A stretch of DNA of 64,000 nucleotides from Polaromonas sp. (GCF_012927485.1 NZ_JABBPC010000012.1:124001-188000), one strand, 5' to 3'. Shown: positions 21,940 to 32,226, counted from the first letter of the stretch. Notes: generated from the sequence alone by a model not told the origin. Made by a program: numbers and translations.

Positions 21940-22704
21940 ATGTCCTTATTTTCCCTGGCTGGAAAAGTAGCCGTTATTACCGGCTCCTCCCGTGGCATCG
22001 GCAAGGCGATTGCCGAGCGCATGGCAGAGCAAGGCGCACGGGTGGTAATTTCGTCGCGTAAGCCGGAGGCTTGTGACGAAGTAGCCGCCGCCATTAATGC
22101 GGTGCGGGGCGCTGGCGCGGCGATTGCAATCCCGGCCAACATTTCATCCAAAGACGATCTGCGGCATCTCGCGGCCCAGGCGATTCAGCGTCTTGGAAAA
22201 ATCGACATCCTTGTGTGCAATGCGGCATCGAATCCCTACTACGGCCCGCTGGCTGGTATCGAAGACGACCAGTTCCGCAAGATTCTGGAGAACAACGTCA
22301 TTGCCAATCATTGGCTGATTGGTTTTGTCGCGCCTCAAATGATTGAGCGCAAGGACGGCGCCATCATCATCGTTTCCTCGATCGGCGGCTTGCGGGGCTC
22401 GCCAGTCATTGGCGCTTACAACATTTCCAAAGCAGCCGACTTCCAGCTCGCGCGTAATCTTGCGGTCGAGTACGGCCCTCACAACGTCCGCGTCAACTGC
22501 ATTGCCCCCGGGCTGATCCGCACTGACTTTGCACGCGCGCTGTGGGAAGATCCTGAAATGCTCAAGCGGCGCACCGAAACGACACCCTTGCGCCGTATTG
22601 GCGAGCCCGATGAGATCGCTGGTGCGGCGGTGTATCTTGCTTCTCAGGCGGGGTCATTTGTGACCGGTCAAAGCATCGTCGTCGATGGCGGCGTCACGAT
22701 TTGA
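21940..22704 (+). CDS. SDR family oxidoreductase
   Basis: GKVAVITGSSRGIGKAIAERMAEQGARVVISSR; YNISKAA catalytic motif. Confidence 0.95.
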   Translation: MSLFSLAGKVAVITGSSRGIGKAIAERMAEQGARVVISSRKPEACDEVAAAINAVRGAGAAIAIPANISSKDDLRHLAAQAIQRLGKIDILVCNAASNPYYGPLAGIEDDQFRKILENNVIANHWLIGFVAPQMIERKDGAIIIVSSIGGLRGSPVIGAYNISKAADFQLARNLAVEYGPHNVRVNCIAPGLIRTDFARALWEDPEMLKRRTETTPLRRIGEPDEIAGAAVYLASQAGSFVTGQSIVVDGGVTI

Positions 22705-23369
22705 TTCCCAAGCCTGATCCGTACGATTCGAATTGCTAAAACGTTGGGGATTGCTGCCGGCGGAGCTCGCTACAGGTTGAATCCAGTGGCTACCAGGTCT
22801 GTCGTTTCGGTGCACCGCTTGCTGGGTCTGAAACTGGTTGGTGCCTGTCGGCCAACGGCAGGGTGTTACCCGGAAAAGGACGACCTCGTGCCGGAGGCGT
22901 CGCGAATTGCAAAGCTAAGTCGTGTCGATAGACAGACCGCCCGATTAGCGCCAGCAAGCAGCCATCAACTTCGGGTAAGCCAGGCGTAATACCGTGAGCG
23001 TTGCAGTGCGAGAAACTCGATCACTCCCCAAGCGATGCTGCTGCCCAGTACCAACATTCTGAGCGCGTTAATCTTGCGCAAGTTCTGTTGACCCATCATG
23101 GTAGCTACTTCTGGAGTTCGGTAAGGCAAGACAGATCCACCGATCTTCGAAAAGTGCGTCGAGCATTTTTTGAAATCCAAACAGTTTCCAGAACATGGAG
23201 TGCTTTCTTGGAGTGAAGTAATGACTTCAACAGTACCTCATGAATATGACCGTTTCACGTCACTTTTTCGCTTTTCTTCGATTGACTTTGGTGTCGAGCA
23301 CCGCAGGATTTTTGACGCTATGCTTGCTGATTCTTGCGCAGCACCTGACAACCCCTACCATTTTCTACT

Positions 23370-24386
23370 GTGGATAAAAACGCTTTTCCTGAGTTAGTTG
23401 CGCTGGAGAGAATTATTGAACTGGGGGCACCGCACCTCGAGGTCAAAGTGCTGCGTCAGGTTTCAGTAGCGTCGGCCCTGAGCTTTCCGATCTACTCCAT
23501 CGCCTTGGGAAATCCCAGTCCCGACGTGCCTGCAGTTGGGTTCTTCGGCGGTGTGCATGGCCTCGAACGAATCGGTGCGGAAGTTGTGATGGCCTATCTG
23601 CAAAACGTGGTGATGCGACTGCGATGGGATACGACCCTGAACAAGCAGCTCGAATCCGTACGACTCGTCTTTGTGCCTCTCGTCAATCCAGGGGGAATGT
23701 GGAGAGGTACACGGGCCAACCCCCGAGGGGTCGATTTGATGCGTAACGCGCCAATCGATGCTACTGACAGGGTGCCGTTTCTTGTGGGCGGTCAGCGTCT
23801 CAGCCCCGGGTTGCCCTGGTATCGAGGGAAATTGGGTGATCCCCTTGAAACAGAGAGCCAAGCCCTTTGCGACGTTGTGGCTTCCGAACTCCTCGTCCGC
23901 AAGTTCAGTATCGCGCTGGACTGTCACTCTGGATTTGGCATCAGCGACCGGATTTGGTTTCCCTATGCCCACACGCGAAAGCCGATCAAGCATCTGGCTG
24001 AAATACATGCGCTCAAGGAAATGTTTTTGCAAGCGCACAGTCATCACCAGTATGTCTTCGAGCCGCAAAGTGTTCAGTATCTGGCGCATGGAGACTTGTG
24101 GGACCATCTGTATAAGCAGGCTTGTAATAACCCCGACAGTGTTTTTTTGCCATTGACGCTTGAAATGGGATCCTGGTTGTGGATCAAGAAAAATCCCAGG
24201 CAACTCTTTTCGCGAAACGGAATCTTTAACCCCTTGATCGAACACCGCCAGCAGCGCGTACTGCGTCGACATGTTTCTCTTCTGGACTTTTTAGGGCGGG
24301 TTGCTTGCGGTCATGAACTGTGGACGCCTTCCCAGGCGACGCGCGCCGAGCGTCATGCCAAAGCGCTCCAGGATTGGTACCGATAG
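23370..24386 (+). CDS. M14-type zinc carboxypeptidase/succinylglutamate desuccinylase-like metallopeptidase
   Basis: VGFFGGVHGLERIGAEVV zinc motif, VFVPLVNPGGMWRGTRANPRGVDLMRN, ALDCHSGFG; GTG start. Confidence 0.75.
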   Translation: MDKNAFPELVALERIIELGAPHLEVKVLRQVSVASALSFPIYSIALGNPSPDVPAVGFFGGVHGLERIGAEVVMAYLQNVVMRLRWDTTLNKQLESVRLVFVPLVNPGGMWRGTRANPRGVDLMRNAPIDATDRVPFLVGGQRLSPGLPWYRGKLGDPLETESQALCDVVASELLVRKFSIALDCHSGFGISDRIWFPYAHTRKPIKHLAEIHALKEMFLQAHSHHQYVFEPQSVQYLAHGDLWDHLYKQACNNPDSVFLPLTLEMGSWLWIKKNPRQLFSRNGIFNPLIEHRQQRVLRRHVSLLDFLGRVACGHELWTPSQATRAERHAKALQDWYR

Positions 24387-24389
24387 GAC

Positions 24390-25166
24390 GTGATGGCTAG
24401 TTGGATTTTTTTGCGCGGATTGACCCGAGGAACGGCACACTGGGGCCGCTTCCCTGACGAATTCCGAAGAGCCGTACCGAATTCAAGAGTCATCCCACTC
24501 GATCTCCCGGGAAACGGAACACTTAATCTGGTGCCTAGCCCGCTATCCATAACCGGGATGGTGTCGTATTGCCGAAACGAACTGCTACGACGCGGCGAAA
24601 AACCTCCTTACTATTTGCTGGCGATGTCTCTGGGCGCGATGGTGGCTACCGAGTGGTCCTACCAATATCCGAATGAGGTCGCGGGCTGTGTGTTGATCAA
24701 CACCAGTTTCCGGCCCATCAGCCCGTTTTATCGACGCCTCCGACCCCGCAACTATTTATCGTTACTCCGACTCACCCTGTTGAAAGCAGCCCCGTCTGAC
24801 CGGGAACGGACTATCCTGAAAATGACCAGTAGCAATGCGGCAAGTCACGAGCAGGTTATTCCAGATTGGATCGAGACGCGACTTGAACATCCGGTCAAAG
24901 AGGTGAACGCCCTGCGCCAGTTGGCGGCAGCGGCTCGCTATCGGGTTGCTGCCGCACCGCCCCCCGCGGAGGTGCTGCTTCTGGCCAGTGCGCAAGACAA
25001 ACTGGTGAACGTTGAATGCTCTTTAGCCATTGCCACCAAGTGGAACTGTTCGCTTGAATTGCACCCCTCGGCAGGGCACGACTTGCCTTTGGACGCCCCG
25101 TTGTGGGTGACCGAGCAGGTTCGGAACTGGTTACGAGCGAGGTCAGGGGTGGCGAGAGAAAGCTGA
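24390..25166 (+). CDS. Alpha/beta-fold hydrolase
   Basis: FLRGLTRGTAHWGRFPDEF; YYLLAMSLGAMVATEWSYQYP nucleophile region; C-terminal ASAQDKLV / SAGHDLPLDAP. Confidence 0.85.
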   Translation: MMASWIFLRGLTRGTAHWGRFPDEFRRAVPNSRVIPLDLPGNGTLNLVPSPLSITGMVSYCRNELLRRGEKPPYYLLAMSLGAMVATEWSYQYPNEVAGCVLINTSFRPISPFYRRLRPRNYLSLLRLTLLKAAPSDRERTILKMTSSNAASHEQVIPDWIETRLEHPVKEVNALRQLAAAARYRVAAAPPPAEVLLLASAQDKLVNVECSLAIATKWNCSLELHPSAGHDLPLDAPLWVTEQVRNWLRARSGVARES

Positions 25167-25330
25167 ACCTGCGCTTGCTTCTTTGAAATTCCCGGAACCC
25201 CAATTCGCTACACCTTCCAAGCCGTAACGGACGCCTCCCACGATACAAATTTCAATAGTGTGCGACAGTCATGAAGGTGACATACAGCATGGTCATTCTT
25301 GGAGGTTTGATGATGTACCTGGAGAATTTA

Positions 25331-27412
25331 ATGAACCAAACTTTTCGAGTGTTGCTGCTGACCAGCATAACTTCCGGGGCGCTTAGCGCCTGCGGTAGCG
25401 GCGGCAGCGCCGTCAGTGGCGTCACCAGCGGTGTGGTGACCGGCAGCTACTTCAGACATGCAAAAGTCTGCCTGGACACCAATAGCAACGGCCGTTGCGA
25501 CCCGGGCAAGCCCAGCACCTATACCGACATCGACGGCGCCTTTTCGTTGCCCGGAAAAGCTGCTGTGGTGGTCGAAATCGGCACCGATGCGACGCGCTTC
25601 GATCCAGATACAAAAACTGAAACCCCGATTACCCGGCAACTCGTTTTTCGCGCGCCTGCTGAGGCAAATCAGGTGGTCAGCGGTATTTCGACCGAGTTGC
25701 AGGCATTGATGGATGACAACGGTGGCGACTTCGCCAGCGCGAAGACCTTGTTGGCAAAACGCCTTGGCGTCGCTGAAGACAAACTTTTAGGCGACCACAA
25801 TAAGGAAATTGATCCGACGACAAAAGCGATTCTGAAAACAGAAATTGATCAATCGATTGATCGAATTTCTGACGCAACCGCCGAAGCTGGGAATGACGGT
25901 GATATCAAAAAATCGCTGCGCAACCGCTTCAGCCTGGATCATGTTTCAAACGTCGTCGTGATCTATGCGGAAAATCGGGCTTTTGACAGCCTGTACGGTA
26001 AGTTCCCGGGTGCTAATGGCATTGACAACGCATTGAGTAGCAACCGCTATAAACAAATAGATTTGGATGGTTCGGTATTGTCGGTGTTGCCGCCTACATG
26101 GGGAGGAATGACCAGCGCTGGCGTGACGCCGGTTGTCGCTCAAGCCGATACGGCCAACCTGCCGAATGCGCCTTTCAACCTCGATGGTCCCAAATTCAAT
26201 CTGTCTTTGAACGTTAAAACCCGGGATCTGGATCACAGTTTTTTCTTCAACCAGATGCAAATCAACGGCGGCAAGAATGATCGCTTTGCGGTGGCCTCCG
26301 ATGCCGGCGGTCTGGTGATGGGGAACTATGACGGTTCGTCCCTGCTGATGTGGAAAAAGGCGCGCGATTACACGATAGCTGACAACTACTTTATGGGCGC
26401 TTTCGGGGGTTCTTTCCTGAATCATTTCTGGCTCATTTGCGCCTGCACGCCGGTCTATCCCAATGCGGATACCAGCCCGGCCAAGGCGAAAATAGCCAAT
26501 CCTGGCGGCACCGACGGGGTCAGTCTGTTACTCGATCCGAGCAAGGGTATTTCGTCCGTTCTGAACAGCAATGGTCGTCCGCCCTATTTAGGCAATGGCG
26601 CGATCACCCCGATGAATGGACGTTTCGATAAGTTCTATGCAGTCAACACCATGCAGCCCGCGTATCAGCCCAGCGGAAATGCACCAGCGGCGGGCGGTGA
26701 CCCTGCCTTGGCCGACCCGAATGCGGCAAGTACGTTGCCGCCGCAAGACATGACCACGGTAGGTGACTTGTTATCGAAGAAAAGTATCTCGTGGGCATGG
26801 TACGCGGGTGCCTGGACCGACGCGCAGAAAGACCGTACGAACATTTATAACAATACGATTCCGAATTTTCAGCCGCACCATCAGCCTTTCAATTTCTTCA
26901 GGCAGTTTGCCCCAGGCACCCAGGCACGTGCGGATCACCTGAAGGATGGCACCGACTTTCTTGCCGCGATTCAAAATGGGAATCTGCCACAAGTGACTTT
27001 TTATAAACCGCAAGGCGATGTGAATGAACATCCGGGCTATGCCGATGTCGCAAAAGGCGATCAGCACATCTCGGACATCATCGAGAAGCTCAAGGCCAGC
27101 CCGCAATGGAAAAACATGGTGGTGGTCGTCACTTATGATGAAAACGGCGGGCTCTGGGATCACGTCGCGCCGCCTAAAGGAGATCGTTTTGGCCCGGCCA
27201 CCCGCGTTCCCGCCATCATTATTTCGCCGTATGCGAAAAGGGGATTCGTCGATCATTCTCAATACGATACGACCTCGATTTTACGTTTCATCACGCATCG
27301 CTTTTCTTTGCCGCCACTGGATGGTTTGCTGAGCCGCGACAAAGCCCTTGTCGCCAACGGCGTGAAACCGATGGGAGATTTGACAGGGGCGCTCGACTTC
27401 ACTCAGAAGTAG
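25331..27412 (+). CDS. Phospholipase C/acid phosphatase-type (phosphoesterase family) lipoprotein
   Basis: Signal with lipobox-like LSAC; VSNVVVIYAENRAFDSLYGKFPGANG, GSFLNHFWLICACTPVYPNA, VVVTYDENGGLWDHVAPPKGDRFGPATRVPAIIISPYAKRGFVDHSQYDTTSILRFI. Confidence 0.88.
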   Translation: MNQTFRVLLLTSITSGALSACGSGGSAVSGVTSGVVTGSYFRHAKVCLDTNSNGRCDPGKPSTYTDIDGAFSLPGKAAVVVEIGTDATRFDPDTKTETPITRQLVFRAPAEANQVVSGISTELQALMDDNGGDFASAKTLLAKRLGVAEDKLLGDHNKEIDPTTKAILKTEIDQSIDRISDATAEAGNDGDIKKSLRNRFSLDHVSNVVVIYAENRAFDSLYGKFPGANGIDNALSSNRYKQIDLDGSVLSVLPPTWGGMTSAGVTPVVAQADTANLPNAPFNLDGPKFNLSLNVKTRDLDHSFFFNQMQINGGKNDRFAVASDAGGLVMGNYDGSSLLMWKKARDYTIADNYFMGAFGGSFLNHFWLICACTPVYPNADTSPAKAKIANPGGTDGVSLLLDPSKGISSVLNSNGRPPYLGNGAITPMNGRFDKFYAVNTMQPAYQPSGNAPAAGGDPALADPNAASTLPPQDMTTVGDLLSKKSISWAWYAGAWTDAQKDRTNIYNNTIPNFQPHHQPFNFFRQFAPGTQARADHLKDGTDFLAAIQNGNLPQVTFYKPQGDVNEHPGYADVAKGDQHISDIIEKLKASPQWKNMVVVVTYDENGGLWDHVAPPKGDRFGPATRVPAIIISPYAKRGFVDHSQYDTTSILRFITHRFSLPPLDGLLSRDKALVANGVKPMGDLTGALDFTQK

Positions 27413-27763
27413 GTATTGCAAGGGGGCTCTGGCTGATTGCGGCGCTGAAATCTAAGCGATTTCTGGCGGCACGCCAAGCCTCCTTAATTGTCTAATTTAA
27501 ATCCCTGGCACCACGCGCTCAAGTGCCTTACCATCCCGGTTGAGTCGCTGTGAAGCCAGCTTGTCGGCTCGTCAGAGAGGGCTCTACAGGCCGCTAACGG
27601 CGCGACAGGTTCCCCGGAACTTCAACCGCGGGCATCTCTTTGACGGCCCGCGGCAGGGCGTTGCAGGTGTCCGCGCTACATGCGGTGCGCACGACGGTTT
27701 GCCGCACCGGTGCAAATCGATCACTCTATACTCACCTGAATCTACTGAACAAGGCGTCCTGAC

Positions 27764-28165
27764 ATGCTGGAAAATCTGACACCCTTTCTTCTGCACTGGG
27801 CAATCACAGCGCTGTCTTTGTGGGTAGCTAGTCATATTTTCGGCGGTCTGAAATTTGACGACGCGTCGTCCCTGATAGTCTCTGCGCTGCTTTTGGGCTT
27901 TGCAAATGCCCTCATCAAACCGCTGCTCATCGTACTCACCTTGCCGTTGACGCTGCTGACGTTCGGCCTGTTCGTGTTGGTGATCAACGCCTTGATGATT
28001 TTGTTGGTTGCCCGGCTCGTCAAGGGCTTCAAAGTGTCTAGCTTCTGGACGGCATTCTTTGCGAGCATTTTTATTTCTTTGTTCAGTATCGCGGTGGGCT
28101 CGTTCGTCGTCACAGACAGCCCCGCCACCACCATCCAAATGCCACACAACGGAACCTGGCTTTGA
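27764..28165 (+). CDS. Phage-holin-family-IV-like/YvlD-type small membrane protein
   Basis: WAITALSLWVASHIFGGLKFDDASSLIVSALLLGFANALIKPLLIVLTLPLTLLTFGLFVLVINALMILLVARLVKGF. Confidence 0.9.
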   Translation: MLENLTPFLLHWAITALSLWVASHIFGGLKFDDASSLIVSALLLGFANALIKPLLIVLTLPLTLLTFGLFVLVINALMILLVARLVKGFKVSSFWTAFFASIFISLFSIAVGSFVVTDSPATTIQMPHNGTWL

Positions 28166-28268
28166 GGGACTGCTTGAAGATGTCGGAGTTTGAACTTCAT
28201 CACCACTGAGAGGCGCGCTTTTCCCCAGTCCGCCGTCATTACACCGATCGCACCGCACACGCCAATCC

Positions 28269-29108
28269 CTATTGCGACGCTCCGGTATTCCTCACTAGGC
28301 CGTTGCTCAGCCACCCGTTTGGCGTGTGGTCGAAGGTTTCAGTTGACGCGGACGAAAATACCCCGCTTTCGGGTTTCCAGCTCACATGTTCAATCGCGAT
28401 AACGCCAGCGGCAATACGAATGATGTTGAAGGAATTTGATTCCCCCCTGCCGCGTGTTGAGGTGGCTGTTCCCGCCTGTACGGCCAGAGCGGAATAGTCG
28501 GGCAATTTGTAGCGCGCTGCGGTAATTCCTGCGTGGCTGGCATGCAGGTGTCCGGCAAGCAGCATGTCTACTTTGCAGCCTGCAAAAATATTCATGGCGC
28601 TTGGCGCTCTACCAACCAGCTCTCTATCGCCGAAGTCAAGGGGTAAATCAAAGGGATGATGCGTCACTATGATTTTGGTGATGTGATCTTCTAATGTCCC
28701 TAGACGCGCGCGAACCCAGTCCATCTGCGCCTGATTGATCCGCCCATTCTTCATGGTGAGCGAGCGCGCCGTGTTAATTCCAAGTACCGCGATTTCATCA
28801 TCCATATAAAACGGATCGAGGTCATCGGTGATGTGGCGTCGATACTTTTCAAGGGGCTGCATAAAGCGGCTAAAAACATTGTGCAGCGGGATGTCGTGAT
28901 TGCCCGGTACGACAATCTGGGGCGTGGGAAGGGCATCCAGGAAACTACGTGCCGCCCGGAACTGCTCGGTGCGGGCCCGTTGAGTCAGATCGCCGGAAAC
29001 CACAACGAGATCCGGCTTGATATTTCCGATGAGCTCAGTTAACGGCGCGATGAGGGCTGTATCGATACGCCCGAAGTGGAGATCAGACAGGTGTACGAGC
29101 GTACGCAT
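28269..29108 (-). CDS. Metallophosphoesterase
   Basis: MRTLVHLSDLHFGRID, VVSGDLTQR, VVPGNHDIP, GHLHAS calcineurin-like motifs. Confidence 0.94.
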   Translation of the reverse strand: MRTLVHLSDLHFGRIDTALIAPLTELIGNIKPDLVVVSGDLTQRARTEQFRAARSFLDALPTPQIVVPGNHDIPLHNVFSRFMQPLEKYRRHITDDLDPFYMDDEIAVLGINTARSLTMKNGRINQAQMDWVRARLGTLEDHITKIIVTHHPFDLPLDFGDRELVGRAPSAMNIFAGCKVDMLLAGHLHASHAGITAARYKLPDYSALAVQAGTATSTRGRGESNSFNIIRIAAGVIAIEHVSWKPESGVFSSASTETFDHTPNGWLSNGLVRNTGASQ

Positions 29109-30030
29109 GGCCATCTCCTTTTTTCTGACTATTCTTCGGCACGATCACATTCAGCACCGCTGGACGAATACGACAGCGCAACGGAGTGTTCATAAGGGTA
29201 ACTTCTCCGTCGGTCGCTACCCGGATCTGCTGATGGTGGGTTTTGATCAGTATCCTTTTGGCGATAAGCACATCGAAGTCCTTTGCTTGCCGCAACCTGC
29301 CAAAGAGGGCGCGCACTGCCAGGAATAACAAGCCAAGCCGTCCTGTTCGTTGAGTTACATACAAGCTCAAACAGGCAGCGTCGAGCCGCTCTCGCCCACC
29401 AATGTTGAAGCCCTCCATCAAGTATTCATTGTTGCCTATGAAAATGAAAGGTGTGCGGCGGTGGAATTCCTCACCCTCCACGACAAACGTGACGTTCAAA
29501 AAAGGATACCGACGCAAGGCGGTTACGGTGGCCCAGAATAAGGAAAGCCATTTGCCTCTGCCTAGTCGCCGCTGCTGTCGTTCGCGGCGTCGAACGGCAT
29601 CGGGATACAGTCCCAAGCTCGAATTATTGAGAAAAATATGGTCGTTAATTTCACCCACGTCAATCCTGGCCATGTATCCTTCAGCAATCGTACGGATCGC
29701 ATCGTCGAGGTCGAGTGGAATATGCAAGTCTTTGGCAAAGTGATTCAGCGTTCCGAGCGGTAGAACGCCCAAGGCAATATCGGTTCCGATCAGTGCCGAC
29801 GCAACCGCATTCATGGTCCCGTCCCCTCCGCCAGCAACAACCATTTTTGCGCCTTTCCCGACAGCCCGCTGGGCGGCTTCAATGAGCTCTGCGCCGCTTG
29901 TCGCAAGCGTCACGTGGACGCTGAGTTCGCGCGTCCGAAATTGATTTGTGAGGTCATTGGCGAATTCTGCAGTGCAGCCGGCGCCAGCGGAAGCGTTCAG
30001 AATGACCGCTATTTCCGTAAGTTCTTGCAT
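29083..30030 (-). CDS. Diacylglycerol/lipid kinase family protein (YegS/DgkB-like)
   Basis: ILNASAGAG, MVVAGGDGTMNAVASALIGTDIALGVLPLGTLNHFAKDLHIPLDLDDAI. Confidence 0.94.
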   Translation of the reverse strand: MQELTEIAVILNASAGAGCTAEFANDLTNQFRTRELSVHVTLATSGAELIEAAQRAVGKGAKMVVAGGGDGTMNAVASALIGTDIALGVLPLGTLNHFAKDLHIPLDLDDAIRTIAEGYMARIDVGEINDHIFLNNSSLGLYPDAVRRRERQQRRLGRGKWLSLFWATVTALRRYPFLNVTFVVEGEEFHRRTPFIFIGNNEYLMEGFNIGGRERLDAACLSLYVTQRTGRLGLLFLAVRALFGRLRQAKDFDVLIAKRILIKTHHQQIRVATDGEVTLMNTPLRCRIRPAVLNVIVPKNSQKKGDGHAYARTPV

Positions 30031-30033
30031 AAG

Positions 30034-30753
30034 TTATTTTGCGAGGCGTTGTGTTATGTGCCGCTTGCGCCAGGTGGTGATCGCGGTGAAGGTGAACGCC
30101 AACCAAGCACAACTTGAGGCAACTGCCGCAAGGACATCACTTAGATAGTGGACTTCCAAATAAATGCGGCTCAGTCCAACCAGGGCCACCAGCGCTACCG
30201 CTGCACAGACCAAGAAAGCGCGCCATGGCCATGGCCTCACGATACAAATGAGATAGGCGAGAAAAACACCATAGAACACCGTGGCACCGGCGACATGACC
30301 ACTTGGAAAACTGTAACTGGTCAGCGTTAGTAGCGGCTCATCGAACGACGGTCTCGGTCGCTGAAAGATATGCTTTAGGGCCACGTTGAGGAGCATTCCG
30401 GGAGGTACGACCACAACCAGCACCCCCAGCCAATCCCAAGCCTTCTTTCGAATCAAGTGAAATGCGAATAGCAAGCCCAGCACCAGGATGCCTACGGTGC
30501 TGTGAAAATGAGTGATGACCAGCATGAGCTGAGTCCAAGGCGTCGTTCTGTGCGCATAAAACCATTGGGAGACTTGCACATCAACTATTGTGATTTGATC
30601 GGCGGTCATGACATCTTCGGCGATGTTGCCGAAAATTAGAGTTGCCACGATCAGGACCAGGATGCCAATCGTCAAGTGAAGTCCCAGATAGCCCTCTGAG
30701 GAGAGGCGAGCGCGCACAAACGCGGACAGGGGGAGAGATTGGGTCCGTGTCAT
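30034..30753 (-). CDS. Phosphatase PAP2 family protein
   Basis: KHIFQRPRPSFDEP ... SYSFPSGHVAGATVFYG ... GLSRIYLEVHYLSDVLA (three PAP2 motifs). Confidence 0.95.
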   Translation of the reverse strand: MTRTQSLPLSAFVRARLSSEGYLGLHLTIGILVLIVATLIFGNIAEDVMTADQITIVDVQVSQWFYAHRTTPWTQLMLVITHFHSTVGILVLGLLFAFHLIRKKAWDWLGVLVVVVPPGMLLNVALKHIFQRPRPSFDEPLLTLTSYSFPSGHVAGATVFYGVFLAYLICIVRPWPWRAFLVCAAVALVALVGLSRIYLEVHYLSDVLAAVASSCAWLAFTFTAITTWRKRHITQRLAK

Positions 30754-30980
30754 TTAAGAACACTATACGCAAATTCCTCGGTGCGGGCAGAAAGGCCTCA
30801 CGGAGTGAACTCACGAAGCTGGCAAGGTCAAGGTGTGAGTACCCATGACGAACAGCCGCCACAAAAGGGATATAGTTTTCAGACCTGTTGGTCGAGACGA
30901 CGGCTTTAGCTTTTAATCCAAATTGGGTTGGTGCAGACAAACTTTGGAATCTAATGGCGTCAAAAACAAGGAGATGACAA

Positions 30981-32000
30981 ATGCCAAATTTCTGGATGAT
31001 TTCAGACCGTAACCTGGTATTGGATTCTTTGGGAGTAGCCACCGGATTTGGCGATGATCGGGATGAACTTACCTATTGGACAAGTGATGCGTCGACCGCA
31101 GACGAACTTGCAATCGCCATCAACTGGAAGAAAGTAAATTCAAATAGCTTCAAAAGCCAGCTAATTCAAGCGACCGACCAATTTCCAAAGTTTGTTCACG
31201 GTGACAACGAGCGCCAAAAGCATGTGTCTCTCTTTATTCACGGATACAACAACGGATGGCAGGATGCGGCACGACGATATGGGTCGATAGCGACCGAACT
31301 GTTTAATAAGCCCAACGGCTTAGGAATCTGCATAAGTTTTGACTGGCCCTCGTACGGCAGCATTCTCGGCTATTACCCCGACAGAGATCACGCCAAAGAT
31401 TGCTCCGGAGATCTCTCGTCGGTTTTGGGCGAGGTGTATGACTGGCTGCTGATAAAGCAAAAAGAGGCCATCCAGGATCCAAATCTCGCGTGCCGGGCTA
31501 AAGTGTCCGTCATTGCCCACAGTATGGGGAGCTACTTATTGCAAAAGGCTGCAAGCTCAACGTGGACGAGAAAGAATCAACCCCTTCTTTCAAGCCTGAT
31601 AAACCAGGCCTTGATGGTCGCCGCTGACGTCGATAACGATCTTTTCGATGTAGGGTCATCGGACGCCCTTGATGGCAACGCGCTCTCAAACCTGTCCTAT
31701 CGAATTACCTCCCTTTACAGTGGTCGAGATGCCGTCCTCGGGGCCTCCGCTGGATTAAAAAACTTCGGTGCGCGTCGCCTGGGGCGAAGTGGACTAAGCA
31801 CCAGCCCACCGGTCAATAAATCTAATGTCTGGCAGGTTGACTGCTCCAGTTTTTTTCCAGCCGGGATATCTGGGAGTGAAGTTCACAGCGCCTACTTTTT
31901 GACGGCGGGAACACTCGATCTCATGCGCAAGCTACTGATCGGTATTGACCGCAAGGTGCTCGATAAACTCGGCGCAACGCGCGGTACGGTTTGGCCTTGA
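30981..32000 (+). CDS. Alpha/beta hydrolase (DUF900-like)
   Basis: HVSLFIHGYNNGWQDAARRYGSIA; ISFDWPSYGSILGYYPDRDHA; VIAHSMGSYLLQKA. Confidence 0.85.
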   Translation: MPNFWMISDRNLVLDSLGVATGFGDDRDELTYWTSDASTADELAIAINWKKVNSNSFKSQLIQATDQFPKFVHGDNERQKHVSLFIHGYNNGWQDAARRYGSIATELFNKPNGLGICISFDWPSYGSILGYYPDRDHAKDCSGDLSSVLGEVYDWLLIKQKEAIQDPNLACRAKVSVIAHSMGSYLLQKAASSTWTRKNQPLLSSLINQALMVAADVDNDLFDVGSSDALDGNALSNLSYRITSLYSGRDAVLGASAGLKNFGARRLGRSGLSTSPPVNKSNVWQVDCSSFFPAGISGSEVHSAYFLTAGTLDLMRKLLIGIDRKVLDKLGATRGTVWP

Positions 32001-32226
32001 GTAATGTGACAAAGAGCGTTCTTGGCAGTGCGGCGGCAGAGTCATGATGGCGACCTCCGGCGCTACCCATGACCCGGCAACCCAAACCCGTGCCTCAGGA
32101 CCGATGAGATCCCTGACTGCTGTGTAACGGGTCACTTTAGCAGTCCGCGCGGCGTCTCTACATTGGGGAAGACTACTAAAAAAAACTTGATGACATCCGT
32201 TCTACAAGGTGAGGCCGGCGATTGAA

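Noticed and set aside
23463-24272. 269-aa minus-strand ORF opposite the M14-like gene
   Set aside because: Sense strand carries zinc-binding motifs and is coupled to the next gene; the antisense product is not family-like.
27764-28165. Phage holin hit as evidence of a prophage
   Set aside because: The holin-IV/YvlD-like family is common on bacterial chromosomes; no other phage genes are nearby.
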